This document shows positions 25,975-36,175 of a stretch of DNA of 64,000 nt, piece by piece. A program made the position numbers and the translations under genes. The notes below the pieces were generated by a model that worked only from the letters and a program-made list of their open reading frames with translations, ran no database searches and was not told where the DNA came from. How positions within the stretch are numbered: position 1 is the first letter of the stretch; every line of letters starts with the position of its first letter. Source of the stretch: Eretmocerus hayati (taxonomy: Eukaryota; Arthropoda; Insecta; Hymenoptera; Aphelinidae); the NCBI GenBank assembly GCA_029851415.1, contig CM056744.1, forward strand, positions 69,868,172 through 69,932,171, written 5' to 3'.

Positions 25975-26345
25975 GGAATATTCGTTTTGTTTCGTTCTGT
26001 TTAGCAAATAAACGAAACGAAATGAAACAATTCCGTTTACGTTGATGATGAACGAAACTAAACAAAACATTATTGATATTTAATATCAATAAACAAAACA
26101 AAACGGAATTCTGGCATTTTGAATACGTTGAATTTTGTTTTTGGGAAACGAAACTTACACAAAATTACTTTTGATTATGTTGGAGTAACACGAAACAAAA
26201 CTCACATAATTTCGTTTAGTTTTGTTTATGTAGTTCTCTCATTCATATCGTTTCATTTAGTTTTGTTTATCGTCAACGTAACTGAAATTGCATTATTTTG
26301 TTTTGTTCTTCCCTTAAACAAAACTAAACGAAACAAAACAGAATG
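25975..26345. repeat. AAACGAAAC/GTTTCGTTT quasi-palindromic repeat
   Basis: A 370-bp region built from degenerate AAACGAAAC and GTTTTGTTTCG runs on both strands. Its ends are inverted copies of each other: ATTCGTTTTGTTTCGTTCTG on the left and AACGAAACAAAACAGAATG on the right. The same style of sequence forms the core of the palindrome at 28938-30405. Likely a fold-back element. Confidence 0.65.
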
Positions 26346-27214
26346 TTTTTTTTCCTTTTTTCATCATTTTCCTAGTTCACTTCATTTGCATACATCTATC
26401 ATTGTTTGGAGGTGGAAACTATGAGTGCTCGATCGATACGTATCATTATTCGCAAAAGCTCTTGTGCTTTGGGTGAGGGTCTTATGGGCGTATCTCGGCA
26501 TGTGAGCGATACTGGTTGGCAAATTCGAGATATTCCGATTTGATACGACATTTCTGGGTAACTTTTCCATCGATTAATTAGTACTCAAACATTGGTATGA
26601 CACTCGCGTGATCCATCTTGCAGCTTTGCCGCGCCTAAGCGGTCGAATAACGGATATTCTCACGTATTCAAATAAGAACCTCGTATTATAATTATTCTAA
26701 TGAGTACACTTCATCCTAGGGATGAGCTGTCTTCGGCGCGTCAGAAAAGTAAACAGGGGGGATTATAACAGTTTAAAGGGGTTCCCAATGGTCTCTGTTA
26801 GAAGATGAAGGAACTCCTCACCTACTGAAATGTACGTTTTTTGTGAATTTTTAATTCTTGTTAGCCTCGCATTACTCCTGGGATGGATGTATGACAGAGG
26901 CGATTCTTACATACGTTTCTATTAAAGTAGAAATTAGATTGCACGTGGTTCCAGTAACAATGAGGTCCTCATTTTCATGTTTCATGCAAAGATAGTATAT
27001 TTCGATACAAGGGTGGAAAATAGTACATTTCGAAACAAGGGTGGGAAAACTTTTTTTCGCGTCCGAGTGATGGGTTTGCGGCTTGAGCCGTGGTCGAAGG
27101 TCGGAATCAAGACGAGGATGCAAAAAATAGGTTTTCCATCCGTGTATCGAACTGTGTTTTTCGACAAACTTTCCATGGAAGTGGAAAATCAGTGTGGGAA
27201 AGACACTTTTTGTT

Positions 27215-27375
27215 AGTCTGTGCGCAAATATGTCCATTTAGACGCAAGTGTGCGTGTGCAAATGCCCCATTTGGGCACAGGTTCGCGTTTGCACCGTGCG
27301 CAAATTTCCATTTGCGCACGGCGTAAACGATGAAACAGTGTGCAAATGGGGCATTTAACCACAGTTTGCTTAACA
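27215..27375. repeat. GCAAATG quasi-palindromic repeat
   Basis: Contains repeated TGCGCAAATG/CATTTGCGCA words, including a hairpin with CCGTGCGCAAATTTCC and CATTTGCGCACGG. The same word pattern (GCACACAGTTTCATCGTTT, CAAATGGTTTGTTTGC) appears in both arms of the palindrome at 29140-29290 and 30070-30240. No protein. Confidence 0.65.
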
Positions 27376-28023
27376 AATTTGAGTTGATTTTTGATCATCC
27401 TATATTCACTAAAAAATGAGAACGAACCTCGAGAAGCGCCGCGTCACGGTTCTCTCGCATAACTATATACGGAGGGTAAGTTCGGTAACGGTAGGATATT
27501 CAAAATTCAAACGATCCTCCTCAATTCGAAACTGCAATCATTGCTCTGTTAACTCTCAGCAAAAAACTCCGTACTAGAAATCATCTGATTAATTAAGATA
27601 TTACTCGAGAGGGTTATGTTAACTGAGGCTGTAATTTATTCACCGAAGAATAAATATATCGCCTGCGTAGAATGGACTGTCAATGACCTTCACGATCTTC
27701 GATCTAATTTCTAGGACAATGAATTTGAATATATGAAATTCAAAATTTGAGCAGTCAGATCAAATGAGAGAAGTGACCACAATGTTGGAATTATACTATC
27801 ACACACAGAGTCCCTACTCTGCTTAAAAACCTTGAAATATCATTGAAATCCTTTTTTCATCCTTGAAATCGTGGAAAATCCTTGAATTCCCTGTCATATT
27901 ATCGATTATCCTTGAAATTCTACCCGAGTCGCGAAGGAATCCCCATGATCATATGCTCGATCCGAGAGTTTGATGTCCATTCGATTTGAAAAACCCCCGC
28001 GAAGAGCGCGCCATCGTTGTTCA
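27376..28023. other. Unassigned segment
   Basis: AT-rich, no recognised element. Confidence 0.35.
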
Positions 28024-28114
28024 TTAACCCTTAGTTACCCTGGTGGTAGTATTTTGGCACAACCCCCATTTCATTAGCACGGCGTGACGTGGCACCAGGG
28101 TAAGTAAAGGTTAA
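28024..28114. mobile_element. 91-bp TTAA-flanked MITE (piggyBac-like)
   Basis: Begins TTAACCCTTAGTTACCCTGG and ends with the near-perfect complement CCAGGGTAAGTAAAGGTTAA. The flanking TTAA and short terminal inverted repeats (about 22 bp, two mismatches) fit non-autonomous piggyBac-like elements. Far too short to code. Confidence 0.7.
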
Positions 28115-28649
28115 GGTAAATGTCTCGGGGGACAATTTGAGCGAGCCATGTTGTTTTGATAGCTACACGACGTCACCGTCTTTCATGTGAAATCGCACGA
28201 AAATCCTTGAAATCTAGTCATTTGGCTCCTTGAAAACCCTTGAAATTGACCTGAAAATTCAAGTAGAAACCCTGACACAATAAACGTTTAAGATCAACGA
28301 CGAGAGGAGTTGTCTCTCTTGCACCGATCCCTCTTTATCCATTGGTGCAGTTTTTTCAATCTCAGAATAACGGTCATTATTACCCGAAATCTCTTCATTT
28401 CTTGCAGTTCTATCTGAGGCGAACCATTCGATCACCCCCACATCAACATTTCTGAAATCATCTACTCAGATAGTATTCACTTAACCAAACTATCGTTTCA
28501 CGCACTACGGAATTCGAAATTGATCATCTAGCGGTGCACGTACCGAACGTCAGAAATAGTATAAATTAGATGATTGAAGACATTTCAAGCCATGCGAAAA
28601 CATACTATGAGGGCAAAAGTCTTGTTTCTGATATATTTTTCAGAATTTT

Positions 28650-28745
28650 TTTCAGTTCGGGGGCTCCGCCCCCCGGAACCCCCCGGCGGGGGCTCCACCC
28701 CCTGCCGCCCCTGGACCCCACCCTGACCGCTTCCTGACGCCCTAC
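28650..28745 (-). other. GC-rich hairpin-forming block
   Basis: Alternating GGGGGCTCCGCCCCC and GGGGGCTCCACCCCC stems in AT-rich surroundings. Such hairpins sit near Helitron 3' ends, but no CTRR terminus is seen here, so its origin is open. Confidence 0.35.
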
Positions 28746-29374
28746 CTTTATCTCTGATCAGAAGAGTCATTTACCAAATATCATAAATGAGACGACGCAC
28801 TCCGAATTTGACTAAACATTGTGAAAATATCCGAAATATGTTTATTTCGGAAAAAATGATAATATCTCTGCCCAATTCGAGTCAATGAAGACATGGAGTA
28901 AGCGCTTCGATGGATCTATAGATCGATTTCTCAAAACACACAATTCTATTAACGAGAACAGAGATCCATGAAATCCTATTACCTCAAAACAAAAGGAAAA
29001 TCGAACAACTCTCTAACTGATGGTCAACTTCCGCGACCTCCGCTACTTATTAGGAGGGTTTTGGCGAGTTACATTTTTGCTCACAGCAATAACAAAAAAT
29101 ATCGTAAGCAACTCGGGTGCCGATATTTGCGCTCTCGTCCCCGCACTCGTGTGCAAATCAGGCCTGGTGCAAATGGTTTGTTTGCACACAGTTTCATCGT
29201 TTTCACCATGCGGAAATGATTATTTGCGCACTAGCGTGCACAAATAGACCATTTGCACACTCGTTGCGGTGACTCGTGCGCAAATGTCTGTTGGCACCCT
29301 TGCTGCTTAATAAACTGTTACCGCACAACGTATTGAAAAATTTTTTTCATTACTCTAACCTAAGAATGTCGCGT

Positions 29375-29529
29375 TTAGCACGTTCGCTGCGACGGGTCCC
29401 ACCGGTGGGACCCGCTCGTCCTCTTTTGTGTGCGACGGGGATCAAAATCCCATTAAATGGGATCCACCGGTGGGACCCGTCGCACACAAAAAAAAACTGT
29501 GATTTTTGGCGTCGCAGCGAACTTGTTAA
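29375..29529. mobile_element. 155-bp palindromic TTAA-type MITE, left copy
   Basis: Bounded by TTAG and TTAA with terminal inverted repeats CACGTTCGCTGCGAC and GTCGCAGCGAACTTG. The inside carries GGGTCCCACCGGTGGGACCC, a perfect 20-bp palindrome. The TTAA boundary suggests a piggyBac-like non-autonomous element. Confidence 0.7.
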
Positions 29530-29847
29530 ATACGATCTCGTCGGGGCAAAGTTCTCGATAAACTAAACTAAACAAAAATATTTCCGTTCCGTTTCGTTCA
29601 ATGACATTTTGTTGATGTTTAATTTTGTTTACCCCCAGCATAATCATACAGAGTTTCGTTCGGTTTCGTTTATCGCAACATAATCATTCATAATTATGTT
29701 GCGATAAACGAAACCGAACAAAACTCTGAATGATTATGCTGGGGGTAAACAAAATTAAACATCAACAAAATGTCATTGAACGAAACGGAACGGAAATATT
29801 TTTGTTTAGTTTAGTTTATCGAGAACTTCGCCCCGACGAGATCGTAT

Positions 29848-30003
29848 TTAACAAGTTCGCTGCGACGCCGAAAATCACAGTTTTTTTTTTGTGTGCGACG
29901 GGTCCCACCGGTGGGACCCATTTAATGGGATTTTGATCACCGTCGCACACAAAAGAGGACGAGCGGATCCCACCGGTGGGGCCCGTCGCAGCGAACGTGT
30001 TAA
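29848..30003. mobile_element. 156-bp palindromic TTAA-type MITE, mirrored copy
   Basis: Inverted copy of 29375-29529 in the other palindrome arm, bounded by TTAA on both sides. It must predate, or have been copied with, the inverted duplication that made the palindrome. Confidence 0.7.
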
Positions 30004-30409
30004 ACGCGACATTCTTAGGTTAGAGTAATGAAAAAAATTTTTCAATACGTTGTGCGGTAATAGTTTATGAAGCAGCAAGGGTGCCAACACACATTTGCAC
30101 ACGAGTCACCGCAACGAGTGTGCAAATGGTCTATTTGTGCACGCTAGTGCGCAAATGATCATCTGCGCATGGTGCAAACGATGAAACTGTGCGCAAACAA
30201 ACCATTTGCACACGAGTGCGGGGACGAGAGCGCAAATATCGGCACCCGAGTTGCGCACGATATATTTTGTTATTGCTGTGAGCAAAAATGTAACTCGCGA
30301 AACCCCTCCAAATAAGTAGCGGAGGTCGCGGAAGTTGACCATCAGTTAGAGAGATGTTCGATTTTCCTTTTGTTTTGGGGTAATAGGATTTCATGGACCT
30401 TTGTTCCTG

Positions 30410-32578
30410 TTAATCAAATTGTGGTGCGGCTGAGCCTGCGATCAGTGTGGTCCTCGGGGCCATTCTTGGGGCTGGTACCGGCGTGACTCTTGCGGGTGTT
30501 GGATCTGGAGCTGAGGCGGCGACCATCTCCACCCCGGATTGCTCCACAGCTGGTGATTCGAGACGCCTCGCCTGAGGTAGCACAGGGAACGTCCGGGGTA
30601 GTGTAGTGGTCCCCTTGGTTCCACTGTCCCGCACGGGTGGCAGTTCATGTGGCCTGCGCAGGAACCGCACGGGCTCTCCTGTGTCCTTGGTGGCGCTGCT
30701 AGGTGGTGGTGGAGTCGGTGACCTTGGGGGTCCCCGCTCGTCCTGACGCCCCGTCGTGGCGGATGGTGGTGGAGTCGAGAGAGGTAGGGAAACAGCGGCG
30801 GATTGATGGGGCTGTTCCCGAACCCCCTCGATCTCCATGGGTGTGGTCTGCATTTCTGGCCCCTGTGGCGGGCGAGTGACCGTTGCTGACGGGCCAAAAC
30901 GGGCCTCGTGGGCGGGACGAACCTCCCATAGTGCATACGCCGTGGTGCAGCGCGGACAGTTGTAGGCAGCTACCCGGTGCCGGCCGCAATTAAAACAGTG
31001 GAACCACGGTTTCGGAGCCGGGCAGCGTGCGGGCCTATGGCCACTCTTCCAACATCGGAAGCAGGTGTGAGGCGGAGGGTCGTCTTCGTCCAGAGGTAAT
31101 GCCTCCAGCCACTGGAATCTCGTGACTCTACGTAAGGGTGCGGGCCTTGATGTCGGGGTAGAGTTCCTCCTGGGCGCGGGGTTCTGTCGCTCCGATGTCG
31201 GCGGTGTTGCGGTGGCCGGGGGAGATTGGTCCTCCAATCTCGTCACCCGGGCAGCTTCTTCGGCCAGATGACGGACCTCCTCCTGGAAGGCCTCATCGGC
31301 GGGTGGGGAAGATCTCCTCTCAGCCAGGTTGTGTGGTCCGACAACTGACGAGTCGTCCCGTCTGACGTGCCGTGGGTGGTCCGCATGGTCCTCGAACGTC
31401 ATTTGCCGGTTCGGGTTGCGTCGGCGCCACTTCGAGTCTAGATGGGGCCTCAGCATGGATTCCTGCGTCACGACAGGCCGACGCTCCGGTATCCTGTCCC
31501 TAACGCTCTCACTGGCTCTGGCGGACAAGGTTTGGTATTCGCGCTCCGTGGCGCGGCGGTGTTCTCGGGCCCGCACCCGTTCCCTGCGAATTTGCAAGGC
31601 ACTCTCGGGGGTCCACTCCGAGGTTGCGCGCGACCGCTTTCCCCGATAAGGTTGGGGGTATTGGATGGGTTGGTAGGGCCGCAGTGCTTTGGCTGCTTCG
31701 TCACGCCGATCCAGGTGTCCCTGCCATCCTAACTTCGGGTCCCAATTCTGCCGCAGCTGCAACTCCACTGCATCTTCTAAGTCGCAACGTTCCGATGCGG
31801 GTAAATACTGCGGAGCAATGATGAGCGCCGGCTCGCGGAACTCATCGGGTGTGGGTGCCCCGGCTGCTGTTCCACGGGACGTTTCGGTGTCCCTCCTGGT
31901 GGCGGGTCTTGGCGGAGTCGAGCTGCGTTGGAGTTCCGGTGGGGTTGGTGGCCACTCGAACTCTCCCGGATCCATGGGAATCTGGCGCACCGGAGTGCGT
32001 CTCGGCTCCAGCCAATCCTGTAGCTCTTCTTGAGCTCTGACGGAGTCAGCCTCTGGATCCAAGCCGGTATCCAGGGCTAGCTCAGATTCTTCGGTGACCA
32101 CGGCGAGTGCGGCTGCCGCTGATGGGCACCGTGGGGCTGTAGCTTCAGCCCCGATCGGCTCAGGCCTCACGCGGGGTCTCCGGTCTCGCGAGCGTCTCTC
32201 CACCATCGGGGCGCGCGGAATCGCTCCTAGGTGGTGCGACGGTCCACCGATGCTGGGAGACGCTCTGTCTTCTCGTGGAGTTAGCGGACTGCTGTTTCCG
32301 CTGTATCGTCCCTCTTTCTGCGCTGGCTGTGGCCGCTGTGGTTCTGCTCGATGGGGTTCCGGGGTGTCTCGCGAGGAGTGGTCGTCGCTCAGACCACTGT
32401 CTGGCGTTAGCGGTCCACGACTTCCACTCCGCTCGCGAGATGCCCGGCGAGCCCGACGTACCTGGGAGTTTGACCTCCAGACTGTCGTTGCCTCCAGAAG
32501 GTCGTCGGGTCTCGCAATGCTCCGGAAATCCTCCGAGCAGGGTGAGCAGCTGCGGTCTCGAGGCGGATCTTCTGCCAT
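30410..32578 (-). CDS. Third ORF of the Gypsy element: Arg/Pro-rich zinc-knuckle protein in the env position
   Basis: An open frame of 722 codons. It is rich in Arg, Pro and Ser for the first 500 residues, then has Cys/His motifs CFRCWKSGHRPARC and CFNCGRHRVAAYNC. The first is a classic CX2CX4HX4C knuckle, pointing to nucleic-acid binding. No signal peptide or membrane segment is seen. The ATG (32576-32578) is preceded by a pyrimidine tract and CAG, a good splice acceptor, as in env mRNAs of errantivirus-type elements. The R1-clade LINE target duplication shows this ORF was contiguous with the integrase end before that insertion. The last few codons overlap the palindrome edge, so the true C-terminus may be lost. 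It is the only long Gypsy ORF without a stop. Confidence 0.7.
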   Translation of the reverse strand: MAEDPPRDRSCSPCSEDFRSIARPDDLLEATTVWRSNSQVRRARRASRERSGSRGPLTPDSGLSDDHSSRDTPEPHRAEPQRPQPAQKEGRYSGNSSPLTPREDRASPSIGGPSHHLGAIPRAPMVERRSRDRRPRVRPEPIGAEATAPRCPSAAAALAVVTEESELALDTGLDPEADSVRAQEELQDWLEPRRTPVRQIPMDPGEFEWPPTPPELQRSSTPPRPATRRDTETSRGTAAGAPTPDEFREPALIIAPQYLPASERCDLEDAVELQLRQNWDPKLGWQGHLDRRDEAAKALRPYQPIQYPQPYRGKRSRATSEWTPESALQIRRERVRAREHRRATEREYQTLSARASESVRDRIPERRPVVTQESMLRPHLDSKWRRRNPNRQMTFEDHADHPRHVRRDDSSVVGPHNLAERRSSPPADEAFQEEVRHLAEEAARVTRLEDQSPPATATPPTSERQNPAPRRNSTPTSRPAPLRRVTRFQWLEALPLDEDDPPPHTCFRCWKSGHRPARCPAPKPWFHCFNCGRHRVAAYNCPRCTTAYALWEVRPAHEARFGPSATVTRPPQGPEMQTTPMEIEGVREQPHQSAAVSLPLSTPPPSATTGRQDERGPPRSPTPPPPSSATKDTGEPVRFLRRPHELPPVRDSGTKGTTTLPRTFPVLPQARRLESPAVEQSGVEMVAASAPDPTPARVTPVPAPRMAPRTTLIAGSAAPQFD

Positions 32579-32600
32579 ACCTGCAAGGAAGCAGAACAAA
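32579..32600 (-). promoter_or_regulatory. Candidate 3' splice site before the third ORF
   Basis: Minus strand reads TGTTCTGCTTCCTTGCAG directly upstream of GTATGG. This fits a polypyrimidine tract plus AG and would let a spliced subgenomic mRNA express the downstream ORF. Confidence 0.5.
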
Positions 32601-32631
32601 AAAAAACTTTCTCATTACTCTTCGTTGAGGC

Positions 32632-32643
32632 GGATGGCGGAAT

Positions 32644-32647
<4 letters not shown>
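32632..32647. repeat. Target-site duplication, LINE 3' side
   Basis: GGATGGCGGAATTTCT, identical to 38308-38323. The two copies bracket the R1-clade LINE. Confidence 0.95.
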
Positions 32648-32675
<28 letters not shown>

Positions 32676-33142
32676 GGTGGTTAGAGGGCAAAATCTGCCT
32701 CAGGATCCCTCGGATCCGTCCCCAGACACCGGACTGGTTCAGCTTACGCGGACTACGCATAGCCCACGCAGGCCATACCAGGCGGGACACGGGTTTGGGT
32801 GGGGCCCACCGAGAGGTGGGCCCGGCCGTGTAATATCCCTCTCCCCTCGATGTCCGATACCTAGGGCATCGGGCAATCAAGAAGGAGATCCACCTGCATC
32901 TACCATCTCATCCCGGAACCGCGTGAGCATTACTTCAGGATGAGCGGCATGTCTCGCGCTCGATTGCGAGCGTTCCTCTTCTCCATCTTCTCTCTTCGGC
33001 CACTTGTCGGCATCTTCTATCTTCACTCTTCATTGTTCCCTCTCTTTCTTCTTTCTTCTCTCTTCTTTCTTCTTTCTTCCCTCTTCAGTGCATCAGATTC
33101 CTCCTGGAATCATTTGGGCCTCTTCTGTTTCAATCGGCAGAG
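32648..33142 (-). other. R1-clade LINE 3' UTR and poly(A)
   Basis: After the ORF2 stop come a GAAGAAAGAAG-type purine tract and a moderately GC-rich tail, then A26. The same tail, diverged, occurs at 54913-55403. It probably includes the sequence bound by the LINE RT to prime on target DNA. Confidence 0.85.
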
Positions 33143-36100
33143 TCACTGTAATTCGCCTGCTTCGAGGCGCCTTACTTCCCTCTCTTTCTCCTCTTTGTGG
33201 GTCATCACCAGCTTGATGTATCCGGTGAGTCTATCCCATGTCTCCTGGTTGCGGAGTAAGTACGGGACGAGATTCTCAGGTGTTAGTTGAGCACCCAGCC
33301 ATTCATCTAGCTCGGCGCGCTCTCTCCGGGTGTCGCTGCACTTGAACAGGGCATGTTCGGCGTCATCCCATTCGTCCCCGCATGACTGACATGCTGGGGT
33401 CGTCCTCTTCTTGAACCTGGTTAGATAGGAACCGAAGCAACCATGATCGCTCAGTGCCTGCGTCGTCCAGTAGTCCATCTCTCCGTGGGTGCGTTCCGCC
33501 CACTTGGCTACGTCACGGATCAGCCGGTGCGTCCATCTGCCGTTCGCAAATGGCGAATCCCACTCAGTTTGCCAATGCTCAAGGGTGGTTTCCTTCTCGT
33601 TGTCGCGGATGATCTCCTTCATCGTCGGAGTGAGTACTCGTTCGGCTCCGATCACTTTCTGGCGGTCCCAGATCCTCACTCGCTCCGCGACGAGCAAGTG
33701 GATGGGCGGAGTACTCGCCAATACGTAAGCCGCATCTCCTGACACAGTGCGGTAGGCACGGATACTCCTCAGGGCCGCTCTTCGGTGGACAGGCCCCATT
33801 CTCTTCTCGATGATGGTCTTCTCTACCCTCTTCCCCCACACGGGTGCACCGTACAGCATGATGGAGGTAGTGACGGTGTTGAGAAGTGCGCGCCTCTTTT
33901 CCTTGGGTCCTCCGATATTCGGCATAAGCCGCTGGAGCGCCGCACCGACCTTGCTCGCCTTCTGGGCGGCTTCCTGGATGTGCTTCTTGAACGACCACTT
34001 GTCGTCGAGCCATACACCGAGGTATTTCAGCTCTGTCTTCCGTGGAATCTCTTGCCCGTTGATATAAAACCGGGGTAAGTCAAACTTCCTACGCCTTGTG
34101 ACCACGATTGCTTCGCACTTCTTGACAGCGAGCTCCAGAAGCCTGCTAATCATCCACTCGTAGACTCGGGCTAGCGCTTCGTTCGCGCGTCTACCCAAGA
34201 GTTCCTCGTTGTCAGCCCATACTATGAGTCCCGCGTCGTCCGCGAAAGCCACTATTATCACTCCTTCTGGCAGTTCGATAGACAGTAAGCTGTCATACTG
34301 GGTGTTCCAGTTGAACGGCCCGGAGACCGATCCCTGTCCGATTCCGGCGGACAGTACCCGAATCTCTTGTCCCTCGTCGGTGTCGTACACGAGGGTCCTG
34401 TTCCGCAGGTAGTCACTCGTGACGGCTAGTAGATAGGGGGGCACTTTACCTGCTTGGGATTGATAGACTCGCTCCCAGCTCGCGCAGTTGAATGCGTTCT
34501 TCATGTCCAACGCAATGATGGCACAGAATCCTCCTCTTCCTTGGTATGGGTTCCCTACCGACGCTTGAACCCGTTGTTGGACCGCCTCGATCGCGTGCAC
34601 AGTGCCCCGTCCCTTCCGGAACCCGAACTGCATTGGTGATAGCCCACCGCCTTCTTCGTAGGCTTTTTCCACCCTGTTGAGCACCATCCTCTCGTACATT
34701 TTCCCGATATTGTCGAGCATGCTGAGAGGGCGTTGACCTCCTTGACCCTTAGGTATCAGGACCAGCTTCTGGCGTTTCCACTTGTCCGGGAAAGTTCCCG
34801 CGCTCAGACAGATGTTGAAGAGGTCGAGGAGTAGATCTGGCTTGTATTTGAAGACCAGTTTCAGAGCCTCGTTTGGGATGCCATCCAGGCCAGGGGCCTT
34901 GCCGTTCGGCATTCTCTTCGCCGCTATGAGTAGCTCTTGCATAGTGAAGAGCGGGATGGGGTCTTCGCTCTCCATAGGGAATGTAACTCTGGGTTCTCCT
35001 GCTGGGAAGAGGTCTTCCACGATGGTGCGCAATGTTGCTGCATCGGTCGGTGCTGGGTTGCCCTTCCGGGGTCGGACCTTTGACATGACCACGCGATATG
35101 GCGTGCCCCAGGGGTCTTCGTTAACCATGTCGCACAGTTCACCCCAGCACTTCTCTTTGCTCCTCCGGATGGCTAGAACGAGAGCCTTCTTTGCTTCTTT
35201 GTACGCTCTGTCATCTTCCGCCAGCGATGGTCGTTGCAGCTTCCTTGATCGCCATGCGGTCCTCCTTTTCTTGTTGCTCGTTCTTCGGAGAGCCTTGATC
35301 TCATCGGTGATCCAGTACTCTGGTTTCCTCCAGAAACATGGTGTTGTCCTGCGAGGCATCGACGCGTCGCAAGCTCTCGTGATGGCGGATGTTACCATCG
35401 CCACAGCCTCGTCCGAGGCGGAGTTCATCGGGAGATCTTCGACTGTTTCTATCGATTCCCGGAATTTTCCCTCGTCCAGCTTCCGTACCTGCCACCCCGT
35501 TGGTCGCGGTCTGCGTGTCGTCTGTCTCTGTCCGTCAGTCCTAAGTCGAAACCGAATATGTCGATGGTCACTCAGTGTTTCCGTGTCCAGAACTTCCCAC
35601 GATGTCATACGTCCCATGAGCGACGGGCTCATGAACGTCAGGTCGAGGACCGATGATGAACCTCCCTCCCGGGACCGAGTGTCGTGCCGGTAATAGGTGA
35701 TAACCCCCGTCTCGTTCGCGAGCACTAATCCCAATGCCTCCATGGCATCAGCGAGTATTACCCCCCGTCTATCGCGCGGCCCCCCGCTCCAAGTCGGTTC
35801 CTTGGAGTTGAAATCTCCCGCGATTATAGCTGGGCCCCCCCATTGCCTCACATCCTCTTCTAGGTCGTGGAGCTCGTCTTCAAATTCGTGCGTCTTGAGC
35901 GACGGCGAGTAGTAGCAGCTGTATACAGCTGTGCCCCCTATGGTCTTTCGAGCATAACCACGGCCACTAACAGCTGGTTCAGTCTCGCGGATCGCGGGAT
36001 TCGTGATCTGAATTACAGCGGTCCCCCAGTGATCGAACGTGGAACGGGAAAGTTCGCGCTTCCGAGGCGGTTCGGAGATGATCAGAACATCGATTCCCCC

Positions 36101-36175
36101 TTCCTTGGCGGCAGTGTGTAGGAGGTCACAAGCGTCCCCGCTTCTCCTGAGGTTGGCTTGGATGAAGTTAGCCAT
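33143..36175 (-). CDS. R1-clade LINE ORF2: endonuclease-reverse transcriptase
   Basis: 1,010 codons from an ATG (MANFIQANLRRSGDACDLL) that overlaps the ORF1 stop; an upstream extension of the frame lies inside ORF1 and is not needed. The N-terminal 220 residues are an EEP-type endonuclease with IQANLRRSG, GDFNSKEPTW and a C-terminal SDH motif (TLSDHRHIRF). The RT follows with NGKAPGLDGIPNEAL, FGFRKGRGT, IALDMKNAFN, IGQGSVSGP, catalytic AFADDAGL and KYLGVWLDD. Near the C-terminus is CQSCGDEWDDAEHALFKC, the CCHC finger typical of this group. All key motifs look intact. The product nicks DNA and copies LINE RNA at the nick. Confidence 0.95.
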   Translation of the reverse strand: MANFIQANLRRSGDACDLLHTAAKEGGIDVLIISEPPRKRELSRSTFDHWGTAVIQITNPAIRETEPAVSGRGYARKTIGGTAVYSCYYSPSLKTHEFEDELHDLEEDVRQWGGPAIIAGDFNSKEPTWSGGPRDRRGVILADAMEALGLVLANETGVITYYRHDTRSREGGSSSVLDLTFMSPSLMGRMTSWEVLDTETLSDHRHIRFRLRTDGQRQTTRRPRPTGWQVRKLDEGKFRESIETVEDLPMNSASDEAVAMVTSAITRACDASMPRRTTPCFWRKPEYWITDEIKALRRTSNKKRRTAWRSRKLQRPSLAEDDRAYKEAKKALVLAIRRSKEKCWGELCDMVNEDPWGTPYRVVMSKVRPRKGNPAPTDAATLRTIVEDLFPAGEPRVTFPMESEDPIPLFTMQELLIAAKRMPNGKAPGLDGIPNEALKLVFKYKPDLLLDLFNICLSAGTFPDKWKRQKLVLIPKGQGGQRPLSMLDNIGKMYERMVLNRVEKAYEEGGGLSPMQFGFRKGRGTVHAIEAVQQRVQASVGNPYQGRGGFCAIIALDMKNAFNCASWERVYQSQAGKVPPYLLAVTSDYLRNRTLVYDTDEGQEIRVLSAGIGQGSVSGPFNWNTQYDSLLSIELPEGVIIVAFADDAGLIVWADNEELLGRRANEALARVYEWMISRLLELAVKKCEAIVVTRRRKFDLPRFYINGQEIPRKTELKYLGVWLDDKWSFKKHIQEAAQKASKVGAALQRLMPNIGGPKEKRRALLNTVTTSIMLYGAPVWGKRVEKTIIEKRMGPVHRRAALRSIRAYRTVSGDAAYVLASTPPIHLLVAERVRIWDRQKVIGAERVLTPTMKEIIRDNEKETTLEHWQTEWDSPFANGRWTHRLIRDVAKWAERTHGEMDYWTTQALSDHGCFGSYLTRFKKRTTPACQSCGDEWDDAEHALFKCSDTRRERAELDEWLGAQLTPENLVPYLLRNQETWDRLTGYIKLVMTHKEEKEREVRRLEAGELQ

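Larger units (their letters stand above)
28938..30405. repeat. 1.45-kb near-perfect palindrome
   Basis: Arms at 28938-29684 and 29693-30405 around an 8-bp centre (CATTCATA). The arms match at high identity, differing by a few substitutions and a roughly 14-bp indel near 29158. Each arm holds, in mirrored order, a GCAAATG repeat, a TTAA-type mini-element and an AAACGAAAC block. The outer end touches the stop codon of the adjacent ORF at 30410, so the palindrome probably landed in that element's 3' part. Confidence 0.92.

Noticed and set aside
26872..27398. Overlapping ORFs around 27 kb
   Set aside because: Frames through the GCAAATG quasi-palindrome on both strands; no consistent protein.
31849..32675. 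Plus-strand ORFs opposite the zinc-knuckle ORF
   Set aside because: Shadows of a GC-rich coding strand; no domains.
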